Below, piece after piece: positions 34,515 through 44,103 of a stretch of 64,000 nt of DNA. This stretch comes from Vreelandella songnenensis. GTDB taxonomy: Bacteria > Pseudomonadota > Gammaproteobacteria > Pseudomonadales > Halomonadaceae. The notes beneath the pieces are model-generated. The model had not been told where the DNA came from, ran no database searches, and was given only the letters and a program-made list of their open reading frames with translations. The stretch is from assembly GCF_003002925.1 (NCBI RefSeq), contig NZ_PVTK01000006.1:157431-221430 (forward strand), written 5' to 3'. The first letter of the stretch is position 1. The number at the start of each line of letters is the position of its first letter. The translations under genes and the position numbers were made by a program.

Positions 34515-37346
34515 ATGGACTATAAGCACACGCTAAACTTGCCTGAAACCGACTTTCCCATGCGTGGCATGTTGCCCAAGCAGGAGCCGGGGCGGGTGTC
34601 CCGCTGGCAGGACATGAACCTGTACCAGCGCCTGCGCGAAGCGCGTGCGGGCGCGCCGCTGTTCGTGCTGCACGATGGCCCTCCCTATGCCAACGGCAGT
34701 ATCCATATCGGTCACGCCGTCAACAAGATTCTGAAAGACATCATCGTCAAATCGAAAAACCTGGCGGGCTTCGATGCCCCCTACGTGCCGGGCTGGGACT
34801 GCCACGGCCTGCCGATCGAGCACAAGGTGGAAACTACCCACGGCAAGCACCTGGAGCCTTCCAAAGCCCGGGCGCTGTGCCGTGAATACGCCGGTGCTCA
34901 GGTAGAAACCCAGCTGGCCGATTTCGTGCGTCTGGGGGTGATCGGTGATTGGCATCACCCTTACCGCACCATGGATTACGCCAACGAAGCCGGTGAAATT
35001 CGCGCGCTGGCCGATATGGTCGAAGCGGGCTACGTCTTCAAGGGTCTGAAGCCGGTCAACTGGTGTTTCGACTGCGGCTCGGCCCTGGCCGAAGCGGAGG
35101 TCGAGTATCAGGACAAGAAGTCCGACGCAATCGATGTCGCCTTCCCGGTAGAAGATGCCGAGAAGCTTGCCGCCGCGTTCGGCCTGAGTGCGCTGCCCAA
35201 GCCCGCCGCTGTCGTGATCTGGACCACCACGCCCTGGACCATCCCCGCCAACCAGGCGCTCAACGTGCACCCCGAGTTCACCTACGCGCTGGTGGATACC
35301 GGCGAGCGCTTGCTGCTTCTGGCCGAAGAGCTGGTGGAGAGCTGCCTTGAACGCTTTGGTCTGGAAGGCGAGGTCATTGCGACCACCCAAGGTGAGGCGC
35401 TTGACCTGATCAACTTCCGCCACCCGTTCTATGATCGCCTGTCGCCGGTGTATCTGGCGGATTACGTCGAGTCGGAAGTGGGCAGCACGGGTATCGTTCA
35501 CTCCGCGCCGTCCTACGGCCTGGACGACTTCAATACCTGCCGCGCCCACGGCATGAGCTTTGACGACATGCGGGGGCCGGTGCAGGGCAATGGCGTGTAC
35601 GTCGATGATCTGCCGTTCTTTGGCGGTCAGATGATCTGGAAGGCCAATCCGAATATCATCGAAAAGCTTGAAGACGTCGGCGCGCTGATGGCCCATAAGC
35701 CCATCGTACACAGCTACATGCACTGCTGGCGCCACAAGACGCCGGTCATCTACCGCGCGACGGCGCAGTGGTTCGTGGGCATGGATATCCAGGGCAAGGA
35801 TGGCAAGACCCTGCGCGAGCGCGCGCTTGAAAGTATCGAAGCCACGCAGTTCACCCCCGCCTGGGGCCAGGCGCGCCTGCACAGCATGATCGCCAACCGC
35901 CCGGACTGGTGTATCTCGCGCCAGCGTAACTGGGGCGTGCCGATTCCCTTCTTCCTGCACAAGCAAACCGGCGAGCTGCACCCGCGTACCGTCGAACTGA
36001 TGGAAGAGGTTGCCATGCGCGTGCAGGAGCAGGGCATCGATGCCTGGTTCAGCCTGGACGCCGCTGATCTTCTCGGCGCTGAGGCGGCCGAGTATGACAA
36101 GATCACCGATACGCTGGACGTGTGGTTCGATTCCGGTACCACCCACCGCCACGTGCTGCGCGGCTCGCACCCGCACGGCCACGAAAGCGGCCCGCGTGCC
36201 GATCTGTACCTGGAAGGCTCGGATCAGCATCGCGGCTGGTTCCACTCGTCACTCTTGACCGGCTCGGCCATCGACGGCCACGCGCCCTATCGTCAGCTGC
36301 TGACCCACGGCTTTACCGTGGACTCTCAAGGCCGCAAGCAGTCCAAGTCGCTGGGTAACGTGGTGGCGCCGCAGTCGGTGATGGACAAGCTTGGCGCCGA
36401 CATTCTGCGCCTGTGGGTGGCTTCAACCGACTACTCCGGGGAAATGGCGGTCTCCGACGAGATCCTGAAGCGTACTGCAGATGTCTACCGGCGTATCCGT
36501 AACACTGCACGCTTTTTGCTCTCCAACCTCAACGGCTTCAATCCGGCAACGGATCAGGTCGCTTTTGGCGATATGCTGGCACTGGACCAGTGGGTGGTGG
36601 ACCGTGCGGCCCAGCTCCAAGGGCGCATCGACAAGGCCTACGAAGAGTATCGCTTCCTCGATGTTTACCAGCAGGTGCACGGCTTCTGTGCCCGCGAGCT
36701 GGGCGGCTTCTACCTGGATGTGATCAAGGATCGCCAGTACACCACCCAGACAGATTCGCTGGCACGGCGCAGCGCCCAGACCGCGCTGTATCATGTGGTC
36801 GAAGCGCTTTCCCGCTGGGTCGCGCCGATTCTCTCGTTCACCGCCGAAGAGATTTTCGAGCATATCCCTGGCGCGCGTGGCGACAGCGTGCTGCTGGAAA
36901 CGTACTACACGGGCCTGGGCACCCTGGAAGAAGGCGCCGAGATGGGCCGCGCTTTCTGGGAGCAGGTGCTCGAGGTCAAGCACGCGGTCAACAAGTGCCT
37001 GGAAGATGCGCGCAATGAAAAGGTGATAAAGGGCAGCCTGGCGGCGGAAGTGACGCTGTACGTCAGCGACGAGCTTAGCGCTACCCTTACCAAGCTGGGC
37101 GATGAGCTACGCTTTGTGATGCTGACCAGCGAAGTGCACCTGGCATCTTTGAGCGCGGCGGAAAATGCGGAGAGCACCGAGCTTGACGGTTTGAAAGTGG
37201 CGGTCAGCGCAAGCGATCATCAGAAGTGCGAGCGTTGCTGGCACCATCGCGCCGATGTCGGCACCCATGCGGACCATCCGGACCTGTGTGGCCGCTGTAT
37301 CTCCAACCTGCCCGAGGGCAACGGCGAGACGCGCTACTATGCCTGA
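34515..37346 (+). CDS. ileS: Isoleucyl-tRNA synthetase
   Basis: A class I aminoacyl-tRNA synthetase of 943 residues, matching the bacterial IleS1 type. HIGH is at 64-67, and the KMSKS loop is KQSKS at 608-612. The editing (CP1) domain lies between. The C-terminus has a zinc site with the CERCWHH and CGRC cysteine pairs. The start is ATG 34515, giving [18 protein letters not shown]; a longer frame overlapping ribF is spurious. lspA overlaps its stop by eight bases. Confidence 0.97.
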   Translation: MDYKHTLNLPETDFPMRGMLPKQEPGRVSRWQDMNLYQRLREARAGAPLFVLHDGPPYANGSIHIGHAVNKILKDIIVKSKNLAGFDAPYVPGWDCHGLPIEHKVETTHGKHLEPSKARALCREYAGAQVETQLADFVRLGVIGDWHHPYRTMDYANEAGEIRALADMVEAGYVFKGLKPVNWCFDCGSALAEAEVEYQDKKSDAIDVAFPVEDAEKLAAAFGLSALPKPAAVVIWTTTPWTIPANQALNVHPEFTYALVDTGERLLLLAEELVESCLERFGLEGEVIATTQGEALDLINFRHPFYDRLSPVYLADYVESEVGSTGIVHSAPSYGLDDFNTCRAHGMSFDDMRGPVQGNGVYVDDLPFFGGQMIWKANPNIIEKLEDVGALMAHKPIVHSYMHCWRHKTPVIYRATAQWFVGMDIQGKDGKTLRERALESIEATQFTPAWGQARLHSMIANRPDWCISRQRNWGVPIPFFLHKQTGELHPRTVELMEEVAMRVQEQGIDAWFSLDAADLLGAEAAEYDKITDTLDVWFDSGTTHRHVLRGSHPHGHESGPRADLYLEGSDQHRGWFHSSLLTGSAIDGHAPYRQLLTHGFTVDSQGRKQSKSLGNVVAPQSVMDKLGADILRLWVASTDYSGEMAVSDEILKRTADVYRRIRNTARFLLSNLNGFNPATDQVAFGDMLALDQWVVDRAAQLQGRIDKAYEEYRFLDVYQQVHGFCARELGGFYLDVIKDRQYTTQTDSLARRSAQTALYHVVEALSRWVAPILSFTAEEIFEHIPGARGDSVLLETYYTGLGTLEEGAEMGRAFWEQVLEVKHAVNKCLEDARNEKVIKGSLAAEVTLYVSDELSATLTKLGDELRFVMLTSEVHLASLSAAENAESTELDGLKVAVSASDHQKCERCWHHRADVGTHADHPDLCGRCISNLPEGNGETRYYA

Positions 37347-37884
37347 TACTCTATCGAGCAGTGATGAAACCCTGCAGCGCCCCCCCATGCGCCAGCCGCT
37401 GCGCTGGCTGTGGGTGGCAGTGGCCGTTATCGTGGTGGATCTGACTACCAAGGCAATTGCCAGCAGTCAGCTGGGCTACCTGCAGCCGGTGGAAGTGCTG
37501 CCGTTTTTCAACCTGACGTTAATGCACAACACCGGGGCGGCATTCAGCTTTCTGGCCAGCCACCCCGGCTGGCAGCGCTGGTTTTTCGCCGTGATTGCGA
37601 TTGGCGCAAGTGTTGGCCTGACCATCTGGCTTTCACGCGTGCGGGCGGATGAAAAGTTGCTGGCCATTTCGCTGCCCCTGATCATCGGTGGGGCGCTTGG
37701 CAATCTGTATGACCGTCTGGTGCATGGCTACGTGGTCGATTTTCTGTCGTTTCACGTTTCGGGCTGGTATTACCCGGCGTTTAACGTGGCGGATATCGGC
37801 ATTACGCTGGGCGCCATTGGCCTGATCTGGGAGTCGGTAATGGGCGACCGGCGGCGCAGAAAAGCCCACCGCGCGAGTCTCTGA
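37339..37884 (+). CDS. lspA: Lipoprotein signal peptidase (signal peptidase II)
   Basis: An inner-membrane aspartic protease that removes signal peptides of diacylated prolipoproteins. The 181 residues hold four membrane segments and the two catalytic aspartates, Asp125 in GNLYDRL and Asp152 in FNVADIG. The conserved NTGAAFSFL block is at 64-72. The start ATG 37339 overlaps the ileS stop, as in many gammaproteobacteria; a frame 28 codons longer is spurious. The hairpin gccccgg/ccggggc at 37901-37926 lies before fkpB. Confidence 0.95.
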   Translation: MPDTLSSSDETLQRPPMRQPLRWLWVAVAVIVVDLTTKAIASSQLGYLQPVEVLPFFNLTLMHNTGAAFSFLASHPGWQRWFFAVIAIGASVGLTIWLSRVRADEKLLAISLPLIIGGALGNLYDRLVHGYVVDFLSFHVSGWYYPAFNVADIGITLGAIGLIWESVMGDRRRRKAHRASL

Positions 37885-37949
37885 GTCCCCTTTTTATTTA
37901 GCCCCGGAGCTGGTTCAGGCCGGGGCGTTACCCTATAGCGAGCAGTCTC

Positions 37950-38396
37950 ATGAGTGAATACCTGATTGATGACGGCATGGAAGTGACTCTTCACTTCACC
38001 CTGAAGCTTGAAGATGGCACGGTAGTGGACTCTACCAAGGAGAAAGCCCCGGCGATCTTTCAGTACGGGGATGGCAACCTGCCACCAGGCTTTGAGCACC
38101 CGATCAAGGGCATGGCCGCCGGTGAAACGGGTGCGTTTGAGGTATCGCCGGAGCATGCTTTTGGCCAGCACAACCCGCAGAATATTCAGACACTGAAGCG
38201 GGCCGACTTCGGTGATGAAGCGCCGGAAATCGGCATGGTGATGTCGTTTGCCGATAAAGCGGGAACGGAATTGCCCGGTGTGGTCAAAACCATCGAGGGC
38301 GATCGGGTTGAAGTCGACTTCAATCACCCGCTGGCCGGGCGTACGCTGACGTTTGAGGTCGAGGTACTCGACGTCAAACCGGTTACCACGCATTAA
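37950..38396 (+). CDS. fkpB: FKBP-type peptidyl-prolyl isomerase (SlpA/FkpB)
   Basis: A 148-residue cytoplasmic FKBP of the SlyD/FkpB group. It starts with the FKBP half-domain ([18 protein letters not shown]), then [16 protein letters not shown] and the IF-domain insertion with [13 protein letters not shown]. It ends with [21 protein letters not shown], the mark of this group. It lacks the His-rich metal tail of SlyD. Its place between lspA and ispH is conserved. Confidence 0.95.
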   Translation: MSEYLIDDGMEVTLHFTLKLEDGTVVDSTKEKAPAIFQYGDGNLPPGFEHPIKGMAAGETGAFEVSPEHAFGQHNPQNIQTLKRADFGDEAPEIGMVMSFADKAGTELPGVVKTIEGDRVEVDFNHPLAGRTLTFEVEVLDVKPVTTH

Positions 38397-38433
38397 TTCA
38401 TCAAGCGATGCGCTTACGCATCAAGGCGATATC

Positions 38434-39411
38434 ATGCAATCGACGCAAGCACAGCCCATTCAGATCAAACTAGCCAATCCGCGTGGTTTTTGTGCCGGCG
38501 TGGATCGCGCTATCGATATCGTCAATCGGGCGCTGGATGTCTTCGGCCCGCCGATCTACGTTCGCCACGAAGTGGTGCATAACCGCTTCGTGGTGGAAAC
38601 CCTGCGCGAGCGTGGGGCGGTATTTGTCGAAGAGCTCGATGAAGTGCCTGATGACGTGATCGTCATCTTCTCGGCCCACGGCGTCTCCCAGGCCGTGCAG
38701 GAAGATGCCGAGCGGCGCGGCTTGAAAGTGTTTGATGCTACCTGCCCGCTGGTCACCAAGGTGCATATGGAAGTGCTTCGCTATGCCAAGCGTGGCCAGG
38801 AGTGCATCCTGATCGGCCACGAAGGCCACCCGGAAGTGGAAGGCACCATGGGGCGCTACGACACGACCCACGGTGGGCATATCTACCTGGTGGAGGATGA
38901 GCAGGACGTGGCCAAGCTTACGGTCAACGACCCTTCGACCCTGGCCTTCGTGACTCAGACCACGCTTTCCATGGATGACACGGCAAAAGTGATCGATGCG
39001 CTGCGCGAGAAGTTTCCGGAGATCAGCGGGCCGCGCAAGGACGACATCTGCTACGCCACGCAGAACCGGCAGGACGCCGTGCGCGAACTGGCCGCAGACA
39101 GCGACCTGGTATTGGTGGTAGGCAGTCCCAACAGCTCCAACTCCAACCGCCTGCGCGAGCTTTCCGAGCGTATGGGTACGCCCGCCTACCTGATCGACAA
39201 TGCCGAGCAGATCGAAGGTGAATGGCTTGAAAGCGTCAGCCGCATTGGGGTGACGGCCGGAGCCAGCGCGCCGGAAGTGCTGGTGAAGGGCGTCATTGCC
39301 AAGCTGCAGTCGCTGGGGGCTACGGTGCCCGAAGAGCTCAAGGGGCGGGAAGAGAACATTACCTTTTCCATGCCCAAGGAGCTTCGCGAGCAGGTCATCG
39401 TCAGCAGTTGA
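38434..39411 (+). CDS. ispH: 4-hydroxy-3-methylbut-2-enyl diphosphate reductase
   Basis: The last enzyme of the MEP isoprenoid pathway, converting HMBPP to IPP and DMAPP with a [4Fe-4S] cluster. The cluster ligands are Cys20 ([10 protein letters not shown]), Cys104 (DATCPLV) and Cys206 (ICYATQNRQ). The length of 325 residues is about ten above E. coli IspH. The start ATG 38434 has AAGGCGA upstream; a longer in-frame start overlapping fkpB is spurious. Confidence 0.97.
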   Translation: MQSTQAQPIQIKLANPRGFCAGVDRAIDIVNRALDVFGPPIYVRHEVVHNRFVVETLRERGAVFVEELDEVPDDVIVIFSAHGVSQAVQEDAERRGLKVFDATCPLVTKVHMEVLRYAKRGQECILIGHEGHPEVEGTMGRYDTTHGGHIYLVEDEQDVAKLTVNDPSTLAFVTQTTLSMDDTAKVIDALREKFPEISGPRKDDICYATQNRQDAVRELAADSDLVLVVGSPNSSNSNRLRELSERMGTPAYLIDNAEQIEGEWLESVSRIGVTAGASAPEVLVKGVIAKLQSLGATVPEELKGREENITFSMPKELREQVIVSS

Positions 39412-39445
39412 TGGGCTGAAGCCCTGGCCGAGACAGGAGCCTCCT

Positions 39446-39850
39446 TTGATTCAGGCGGTGTGCCCTTTCGCTGTACGCGCTGGCGATTCCCCGGAGGGCC
39501 AGCGCGGCTTCACGTTGATCGAGCTGGTAGTGGTGATGGCCATTCTCGGCCTGCTCGCCGCGATGGCGTACCCAAGCGTTATCCGCCATCAGCAGGCTGC
39601 CCTGCGCACCGATGCCCATGCCGGGCTCATGCAGGCCGCGGCCGAACTAGAGCGTTGCTATAGCCGCACCTTTACCTATCACGAATGCACGATTACGCCT
39701 GAATCCCCCGCCAAGCGCTATACCCTTGCTCCTTCAAGCATTACCCCGCATTACTACCTGATCAATGCCGCTTCCACCCAGAAGGATGGCTGTGCAGCGG
39801 CCATCACGCTCGATAGCCGTGGAGAGCGCTTGCCAAAGGCCTGCTGGTAA
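39446..39850 (+). CDS. Type IV pilin-like protein (PilE/minor pilin)
   Basis: A prepilin with the cleavage/methylation motif RGFTLIELVVVMAILGLLAAMAYPS: the type IV leader peptidase site (G before F) and the Glu5 needed for assembly are present. The globular part has four cysteines. The start is unclear: TTG 39446 is preceded by AGGAG (39435-39439), which gives a leader of about 23 residues, long for a type IVa pilin. It stops immediately before the pilV-like gene. It is similar to PilE of Pseudomonas minor-pilin operons. Confidence 0.8.
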   Translation: MIQAVCPFAVRAGDSPEGQRGFTLIELVVVMAILGLLAAMAYPSVIRHQQAALRTDAHAGLMQAAAELERCYSRTFTYHECTITPESPAKRYTLAPSSITPHYYLINAASTQKDGCAAAITLDSRGERLPKACW

Positions 39851-40270
39851 ATGGCGCGCCAAGCAGGGTTTACGCTCATCGAGGCGTTGATCGCCCTGGC
39901 GCTGCTGGCATTCGGGCTGATGGGCGTGGCGGCCATGCAACTGACGTCGCTGCACAGCGCCGTGGCCGGGTTTCAGAGCTCACAGGCAAGCCTTGCCGCC
40001 ATCGATGCCCAGGAGCGCGCCTGGTCGCGGCTCTCCCGCCGGCAGAGCTGTCGGCGTATCGACATGACCGCGCTGGAAAGCGACTGGCAGACGCAGTGGT
40101 TTGATGGGCCTCACGCACCGCTTGAACAGGCCACGGGCAGCCTCCGGCGCGCTTTCATGGAAAGCGGCTGTGAGCTGACGGTCTCCATCGTAACGAAAGC
40201 GCGCGACTCTGACCGTGCTGACGAGCGCTTTGACTACGTGTTTATCCTTCCAACGCTGGGGGAGGGGTGA
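39851..40270 (+). CDS. Type IV pilus modification / minor pilin PilV-like
   Basis: A 139-residue minor pilin with a 5-residue leader and GFTLIEALIALALLAFGLMGVAAMQL, the PilV hallmark. PilV helps start pilus assembly from the inner membrane. It begins directly after the preceding pilin stop and shares one base with the next gene, so the four pilin-like genes are one operon. Confidence 0.82.
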   Translation: MARQAGFTLIEALIALALLAFGLMGVAAMQLTSLHSAVAGFQSSQASLAAIDAQERAWSRLSRRQSCRRIDMTALESDWQTQWFDGPHAPLEQATGSLRRAFMESGCELTVSIVTKARDSDRADERFDYVFILPTLGEG

Positions 40271-40731
40271 TGAGTAGCCGGCGCTCGGAGGGCTTCACGC
40301 TGGTGGAGGTCATGGTGGCCATGGTGATTGGTACCGTCATTATTCTGGGGGCGGGCCAGCTCGTACTCTCTACCTTTACCACCTTCGAGCGAGTAGACAC
40401 CTTGAGCCGCCAGCAGGAGGCGCTGATCTTTGCCAGTCAGGCGCTCACAGAAGATATTCGCCGTGGTCAGGCACACCGCTATGAGGTCAGCGATTCGCTG
40501 GCAAGTGATGCCACCTGCACGCTGCGCCGGGATAGTCAGCCGTTGATCGAAGGGCTTTATAAAGGCCAGCGTGAATGCAGCGCACTCACGCTGTGGGAGA
40601 AGAACGCCCACGGTACCCCCGGCCTTTATCGGGTCACGCTCGAATTCGAGCAGGATAGGCGCAGGTTTACCTGGCATGTGATGCAACGCGACCAGGTCGT
40701 GTCGCAGGCGCTCCCGGAGGCCAGCCCATGA
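40270..40731 (+). CDS. Minor pilin PilW-like
   Basis: A 153-residue prepilin: SEGFTLVEVMVAMVIGTVIILGAGQLVLS carries the leader peptidase site and Glu5. The globular part is shorter than that of P. aeruginosa PilW. The start is ATG 40270, with GGAGG at 40261-40265; an in-frame GTG three bases earlier is too close to that site. It overlaps the pilX-like gene by four bases. Confidence 0.75.
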   Translation: MSSRRSEGFTLVEVMVAMVIGTVIILGAGQLVLSTFTTFERVDTLSRQQEALIFASQALTEDIRRGQAHRYEVSDSLASDATCTLRRDSQPLIEGLYKGQRECSALTLWEKNAHGTPGLYRVTLEFEQDRRRFTWHVMQRDQVVSQALPEASP

Positions 40732-41237
40732 AGCGGCAGCGGGGCGCCGCGCTGGTGGTGGTCATGGGGCTTCTGTCTGTCGCGCTGATGATAGGTGTCG
40801 CCAGCCTGCGCTCTGCGCTGGTGGATGAGCGCTTGGCAGGTAACTACCGTGCCTTGGTGCAGACGCAAATGGTAGAAGAGAGCCTGTTGGCGGCAGCGGC
40901 AGGCAATACGCGTGCGGCGCAGCGTGACATCCTGTTCGACCGTCTGGCGGCAACCCTGGGCAGGGGTGAGCAGTTTGTGATTCAAGGGGAGGCGCTGGGG
41001 AGCCTGTTGAGTGCGGGCACGCTCAGTGCGCTGGCTCGCCAATGGCCGTTTGACCAGCAAGATTCAGGCGCCTCCTCATTGGCCAGGATTCCCACGCTTG
41101 TCGTACAGAAGCTGGATGGCAGTCGCTTGGCCGTTTTAACGGGGCGGCAGGTAGCGGGAGATACACAGCCCCAGGCGCAGCTGGTGTTTGTTTACACCGA
41201 TACGGCTCCCCGCTGGCAACTGGCGCGCCTTCAATGA
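40728..41237 (+). CDS. Minor pilin PilX-like
   Basis: A 169-residue protein with RGAALVVVMGLLSVALMIGVASLRSA at the start, the PilX_N layout. PilX-type pilins lack the canonical F at +1 but keep the small residue before the cleavage site and the acidic residue further along. It overlaps the pilW-like gene. PilY1, which normally follows PilX, is absent: trpS comes next. Confidence 0.72.
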   Translation: MKRQRGAALVVVMGLLSVALMIGVASLRSALVDERLAGNYRALVQTQMVEESLLAAAAGNTRAAQRDILFDRLAATLGRGEQFVIQGEALGSLLSAGTLSALARQWPFDQQDSGASSLARIPTLVVQKLDGSRLAVLTGRQVAGDTQPQAQLVFVYTDTAPRWQLARLQ

Positions 41238-41301
41238 AGCCATTCGCCACGCGATGGGCGGCGCGTTATCATAGGGCTATTTGCCCAAGAGCCTGAATAC
41301 A

Positions 41302-42324
41302 ATGAGTCAAACTGCCAAAACCCGCGTACTGACCGGTATTACTACGACAGGTACTCCACACTTAGGCAACTACGTGGGAGCCATCAAGCCCGCCATCGAG
41401 GCGAGTCAGGACCCCAGCGTACAGTCGTTCTATTTTCTGGCGGATTACCACGCGCTTATCAAGTGCCAGGACCCAAAGCGGGTTCAGGAATCGCGCCTGG
41501 AAATTGCTGCCACCTGGCTGGCGCTGGGGCTGGATACCGACAACGCGATCTTTTACCGCCAGTCTGACCTCATGGAAGTCCAGGAGCTTTCCTGGATGCT
41601 CTCCTGTGTATGTGCCAAGGGGCTGATGAACCGCGCCCATGCCTACAAGGCAGCGGTGGCCGACAATGAAGAAGCGGGCAATCAGGATGCCGATAAAGGA
41701 GTCACCATGGGGCTGTTTGGCTACCCCGTGCTGATGGCAGCCGATATTCTGATGTTCAACGCCAATAAAGTGCCGGTGGGGCGTGACCAGATCCAGCATA
41801 TCGAAATGGCGCGCGATATGGCCGGGCGCTTCAACCACCTCTATAAAGGCCAGTACTTTACCCTGCCGGAAGCCGTGGTAAGCGAGAAGGGCGAAGTGTT
41901 GAAGGGGCTCGATGGGCGCAAGATGTCCAAAAGTTATGACAACACCATCCCGCTGTTTTCCACCGAGAAAAAGCTTCAGAAGCTGGTGCGCAAGATCAAG
42001 ACCAACTCACTTGAGCCGGGCGAGCCGAAAGACCCGGATACCTGTACGCTGTTCCAGATCTATTCCGCCTTTGCCTCCGATAGCGAAACCGCCGCGATGC
42101 GCGAGCAGTACGCCGCCGGCATCGGGTGGGGAGATGCCAAGAATCAGGTGTTCGAGTATCTTAACGCCCACCTGGCCGAGCCACGCGAGCGCTATACGGC
42201 GCTGATGGAAGACCCGGCGTATATCGAGAGCGTCCTGCAAAAGGGTGCCCTGCGCGCTCGCGAAGAAGCCGCCGTTACCATGGACAGGCTTCGCAGCGCC
42301 GTAGGCCTGGGGCGCTTTGTCTAA
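41302..42324 (+). CDS. trpS: Tryptophanyl-tRNA synthetase
   Basis: A class I synthetase of 340 residues. The HIGH equivalent is HLGN at 20-23 ([13 protein letters not shown]) and KMSKS is at 207-211. The start ATG 41302 gives [12 protein letters not shown]; a frame seven codons longer has no ribosome site. A strong terminator follows, shared with hcp. Confidence 0.96.
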   Translation: MSQTAKTRVLTGITTTGTPHLGNYVGAIKPAIEASQDPSVQSFYFLADYHALIKCQDPKRVQESRLEIAATWLALGLDTDNAIFYRQSDLMEVQELSWMLSCVCAKGLMNRAHAYKAAVADNEEAGNQDADKGVTMGLFGYPVLMAADILMFNANKVPVGRDQIQHIEMARDMAGRFNHLYKGQYFTLPEAVVSEKGEVLKGLDGRKMSKSYDNTIPLFSTEKKLQKLVRKIKTNSLEPGEPKDPDTCTLFQIYSAFASDSETAAMREQYAAGIGWGDAKNQVFEYLNAHLAEPRERYTALMEDPAYIESVLQKGALRAREEAAVTMDRLRSAVGLGRFV

Positions 42325-42342
42325 AGCGTGGTACCGACCAAT

Positions 42343-42371
42343 AAAAACCCCTTCCAGTGGAAGGGGTTTTT
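42343..42371. terminator. Bidirectional terminator between trpS and hcp
   Basis: AAAAACCCCTTCC (42343-42355), loop agt, GGAAGGGGTTTTT (42359-42371). The symmetric A/T flanks serve both strands. Confidence 0.92.
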
Positions 42372-42394
42372 TAATGCGAGCATCACGCAAAGGC

Positions 42395-42913
42395 TTAGCC
42401 TTCGATAGGTGCGCGCCAGTCGTCCGAGCCAGAAGTGCCGGCAACGGTGTGTTCCCAGTCAATCTTGCGGTACGCCAGAGAAACATCCATCAGCTGGGTA
42501 AATTCAGACTTGTTGATGTCCTGGGCGTGCGGCATACGCAGGTTGATATCCACGATAGTGGCATCGGTCAGCGTAGTAGTGAAGAAGTGCTCCTGCTTGC
42601 CTTCAACAGAGGTGCGGTACCATTTCAGCGCAACGTTGGGCAGCATTTCACCAGAGGCAAGTGCGTTGTACATCAGCGGCACGGCCTTGTTCAGTGCCAC
42701 GGTGAACACGAACGGCTTGTGGGCACGCTGACCGGAAGGCTGACCTGACTGCGGGTCAGTCGGTACGGTGACGACATGCTTGAATTCCTGGACCAGCATT
42801 TCGTCTTCGTGGCCTTCAACGTAGATGTTGCCTACGGAATCAGGGGTGAATGCACCGGCAGTGATGTTGCCCTGAGTCTGGCCTTCGATGCTGATATAAC
42901 ATGGTGTTGGCAT
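42395..42913 (-). CDS. hcp: T6SS tube protein Hcp (TssD)
   Basis: Hcp hexamers stack into the inner tube of the type VI secretion apparatus. The 172-residue length is standard. Family blocks are MPTPCYISIEGQTQGNITAGAF, EFKHVVTVPTDPQSGQPSGQRAHKPF and LYNALASGE-like MYNALASGEMLP, ending with YRKIDWEHTVAGTSGSDDWR. The start is ATG 42913, preceded by AAGGAG; a frame nine codons longer starts upstream of that site. It is transcribed divergently from tssB, under the sigma-54 promoter at 42966-42982. Confidence 0.96.
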   Translation of the reverse strand: MPTPCYISIEGQTQGNITAGAFTPDSVGNIYVEGHEDEMLVQEFKHVVTVPTDPQSGQPSGQRAHKPFVFTVALNKAVPLMYNALASGEMLPNVALKWYRTSVEGKQEHFFTTTLTDATIVDINLRMPHAQDINKSEFTQLMDVSLAYRKIDWEHTVAGTSGSDDWRAPIEG

Positions 42914-42965
42914 GATCTGCTCCTTGACGAAAAAAGTCATTGATGTCCAACGGACGGAAAAGATA

Positions 42966-42982
42966 TAGCAATCTACATGCCA
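42966..42982 (-). promoter_or_regulatory. Sigma-54 promoter of hcp
   Basis: Read on the minus strand: TGGCATG-TAGA-TTGCTA, against consensus TGGCACG-N4-TTGCW. GG and GC have the required spacing of 10 bases between them. The expected transcript start is about 40 bases before the hcp start codon. Confidence 0.8.
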
Positions 42983-43071
42983 TTATATTTTTATTTTTAT
43001 TTTTCAATTGCTTAATATTTATAAGCTTTAATTATCTAACCGTAGTTAGGCAAAATATGGCTTGTTAAAAA

Positions 43072-43142
43072 GCAACTTGTTGCTTGCTTGGCAATGAGTT
43101 GCCTGCTTTTTTGGCCATCATGACAAAGGATGCAATGTTTGC
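43072..43142. promoter_or_regulatory. Probable VasH enhancer: repeated GCAA-N4-TTGC dyads
   Basis: GCAACTTGTTGC at 43072-43083 and GCAATGAGTTGC at 43091-43102 share the dyad GCAA-N4-TTGC, with centres 19 bp apart. A third, imperfect copy with a 3-base spacer, GCAATGTTTGC, is at 43132-43142. They lie about 90-175 bp from the hcp promoter and 145-215 bp from the tssB promoter, the usual range for sigma-54 activators. Binding by VasH is inferred. Confidence 0.55.
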
Positions 43143-43287
43143 TTTGGTGCGGTAACATTTGTATGCGAAAGTAACTATATGTTTCATCTGGCTTCGTTGC
43201 TGAACTATCTATCCCCTGATTATTTGCCAAAATTTCATGCTATGTGCTCTTTTTTGCGAAACGGTTTGTGCGTAAAAGCTGACAATC

Positions 43288-43303
43288 TGGTTAAGAGATT
43301 GCC
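43288..43303 (+). promoter_or_regulatory. Sigma-54 promoter of the tssB operon
   Basis: TGGTTAA-GAGA-TTGCC, with GG (43289-43290) and GC (43301-43302) separated by exactly 10 bases. The -24 half is weaker than consensus (TGGTTAA for TGGCACG). The leader to tssB would be about 225 bases. Confidence 0.65.
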
Positions 43304-43310
43304 GACAGTT

Positions 43311-43332
43311 TTTGTAAGACATTTCTTACAAA
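43311..43332 (+). repeat. Inverted repeat at the predicted tssB transcript start
   Basis: TTTGTAAGA (43311-43319), loop CATT, TCTTACAAA (43324-43332), a perfect 9-bp stem, followed by TCATTCTTTTTTAG. It could be a regulator site, a 5' mRNA hairpin or a weak attenuator. Confidence 0.5.
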
Positions 43333-43540
43333 TCATTCTTTTTTAGCAAATTAAAGTTAATTTAGAGGCTATTTGTCGCGATACGCATCAAAAATCAGCT
43401 TTATTTTCGATTTTTGCGTTGTCGAAGTGTTGTCTCATTTCCATAACCTAAGTAGAGAAATCACCCTCTTTTAGCTAACGTTACCTGATTAAGAATTGTT
43501 TGCGGTTACATTCAGAAACCTTCTTTCAGGGCAGAGTGCC

Positions 43541-44047
43541 ATGGCTAAACAAGGGACCGTTGCGCCTAAAGAGCGCATCAATATCAAGTACGTGCCAGCT
43601 ACCGATGGTCAGCAGGCCGATACCGAACTTCCGCTGAAGCTACTGGTAGTGGGCGACTTCAAGGGTGGGGAGGAAGAAACGCCTATTGAAGAGCGCCAAG
43701 CCGTTTCGGTTGATAAAAACAACTTCCAATCAGTAATGCGTGAAGCTGGCTTGACGCTTCAAACAGCGGTGCCTAATCGTCTGGATGATAGTGAAGAGTC
43801 TGGCGAAATCCCGGTTGATCTGACGTTCAAGTCCCTTGAGGACTTCTCTCCTGATGCCATCGCCAAACAGGTCCCCGAACTGCGCAAGCTGGTTGAGCTG
43901 CGTGAAGCGTTGGTTGCCTTGAAAGGCCCGCTGGGCAATGTTCCCGCATTTCGTGACCGTTTGCAGAAGCTTCTCGAGAACGATGATGCCCGCCAGCAGT
44001 TGCTGAACGAGCTCGAGCTGCTCGATCAAGATCGCAAGAGCGAATAA
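43541..44047 (+). CDS. tssB: T6SS contractile sheath small subunit TssB (VipA)
   Basis: TssB and TssC build the contractile sheath. The 168 residues begin MAKQGTVAPKERINIKY and include LPLKLLVVGDFKG, VDKNNFQSVMREAGL and FKSLEDFSPDAIAKQVPELRKL, standard for the family; the last helix is the ClpV-binding partner region. The start ATG 43541 replaces a longer frame 15 codons upstream with no ribosome site. First gene of the operon. Confidence 0.96.
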   Translation: MAKQGTVAPKERINIKYVPATDGQQADTELPLKLLVVGDFKGGEEETPIEERQAVSVDKNNFQSVMREAGLTLQTAVPNRLDDSEESGEIPVDLTFKSLEDFSPDAIAKQVPELRKLVELREALVALKGPLGNVPAFRDRLQKLLENDDARQQLLNELELLDQDRKSE

Positions 44048-44103
44048 CCATTTATCGCAAATAGCGTATCTATCAAACAGCAAAACGATTTCGAGGCACG
44101 GCG

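Noticed and set aside
34533..36245. Long open frame of about 570 codons antisense to ileS
   Set aside because: It lies entirely opposite a certain essential gene, has shadow-like composition and no ribosome site. It is an effect of high-GC codon use in ileS.
43036..43230. 64-codon minus-strand frame in the hcp-tssB gap
   Set aside because: It overlaps the proposed activator dyads, has no ribosome site and no recognisable protein.
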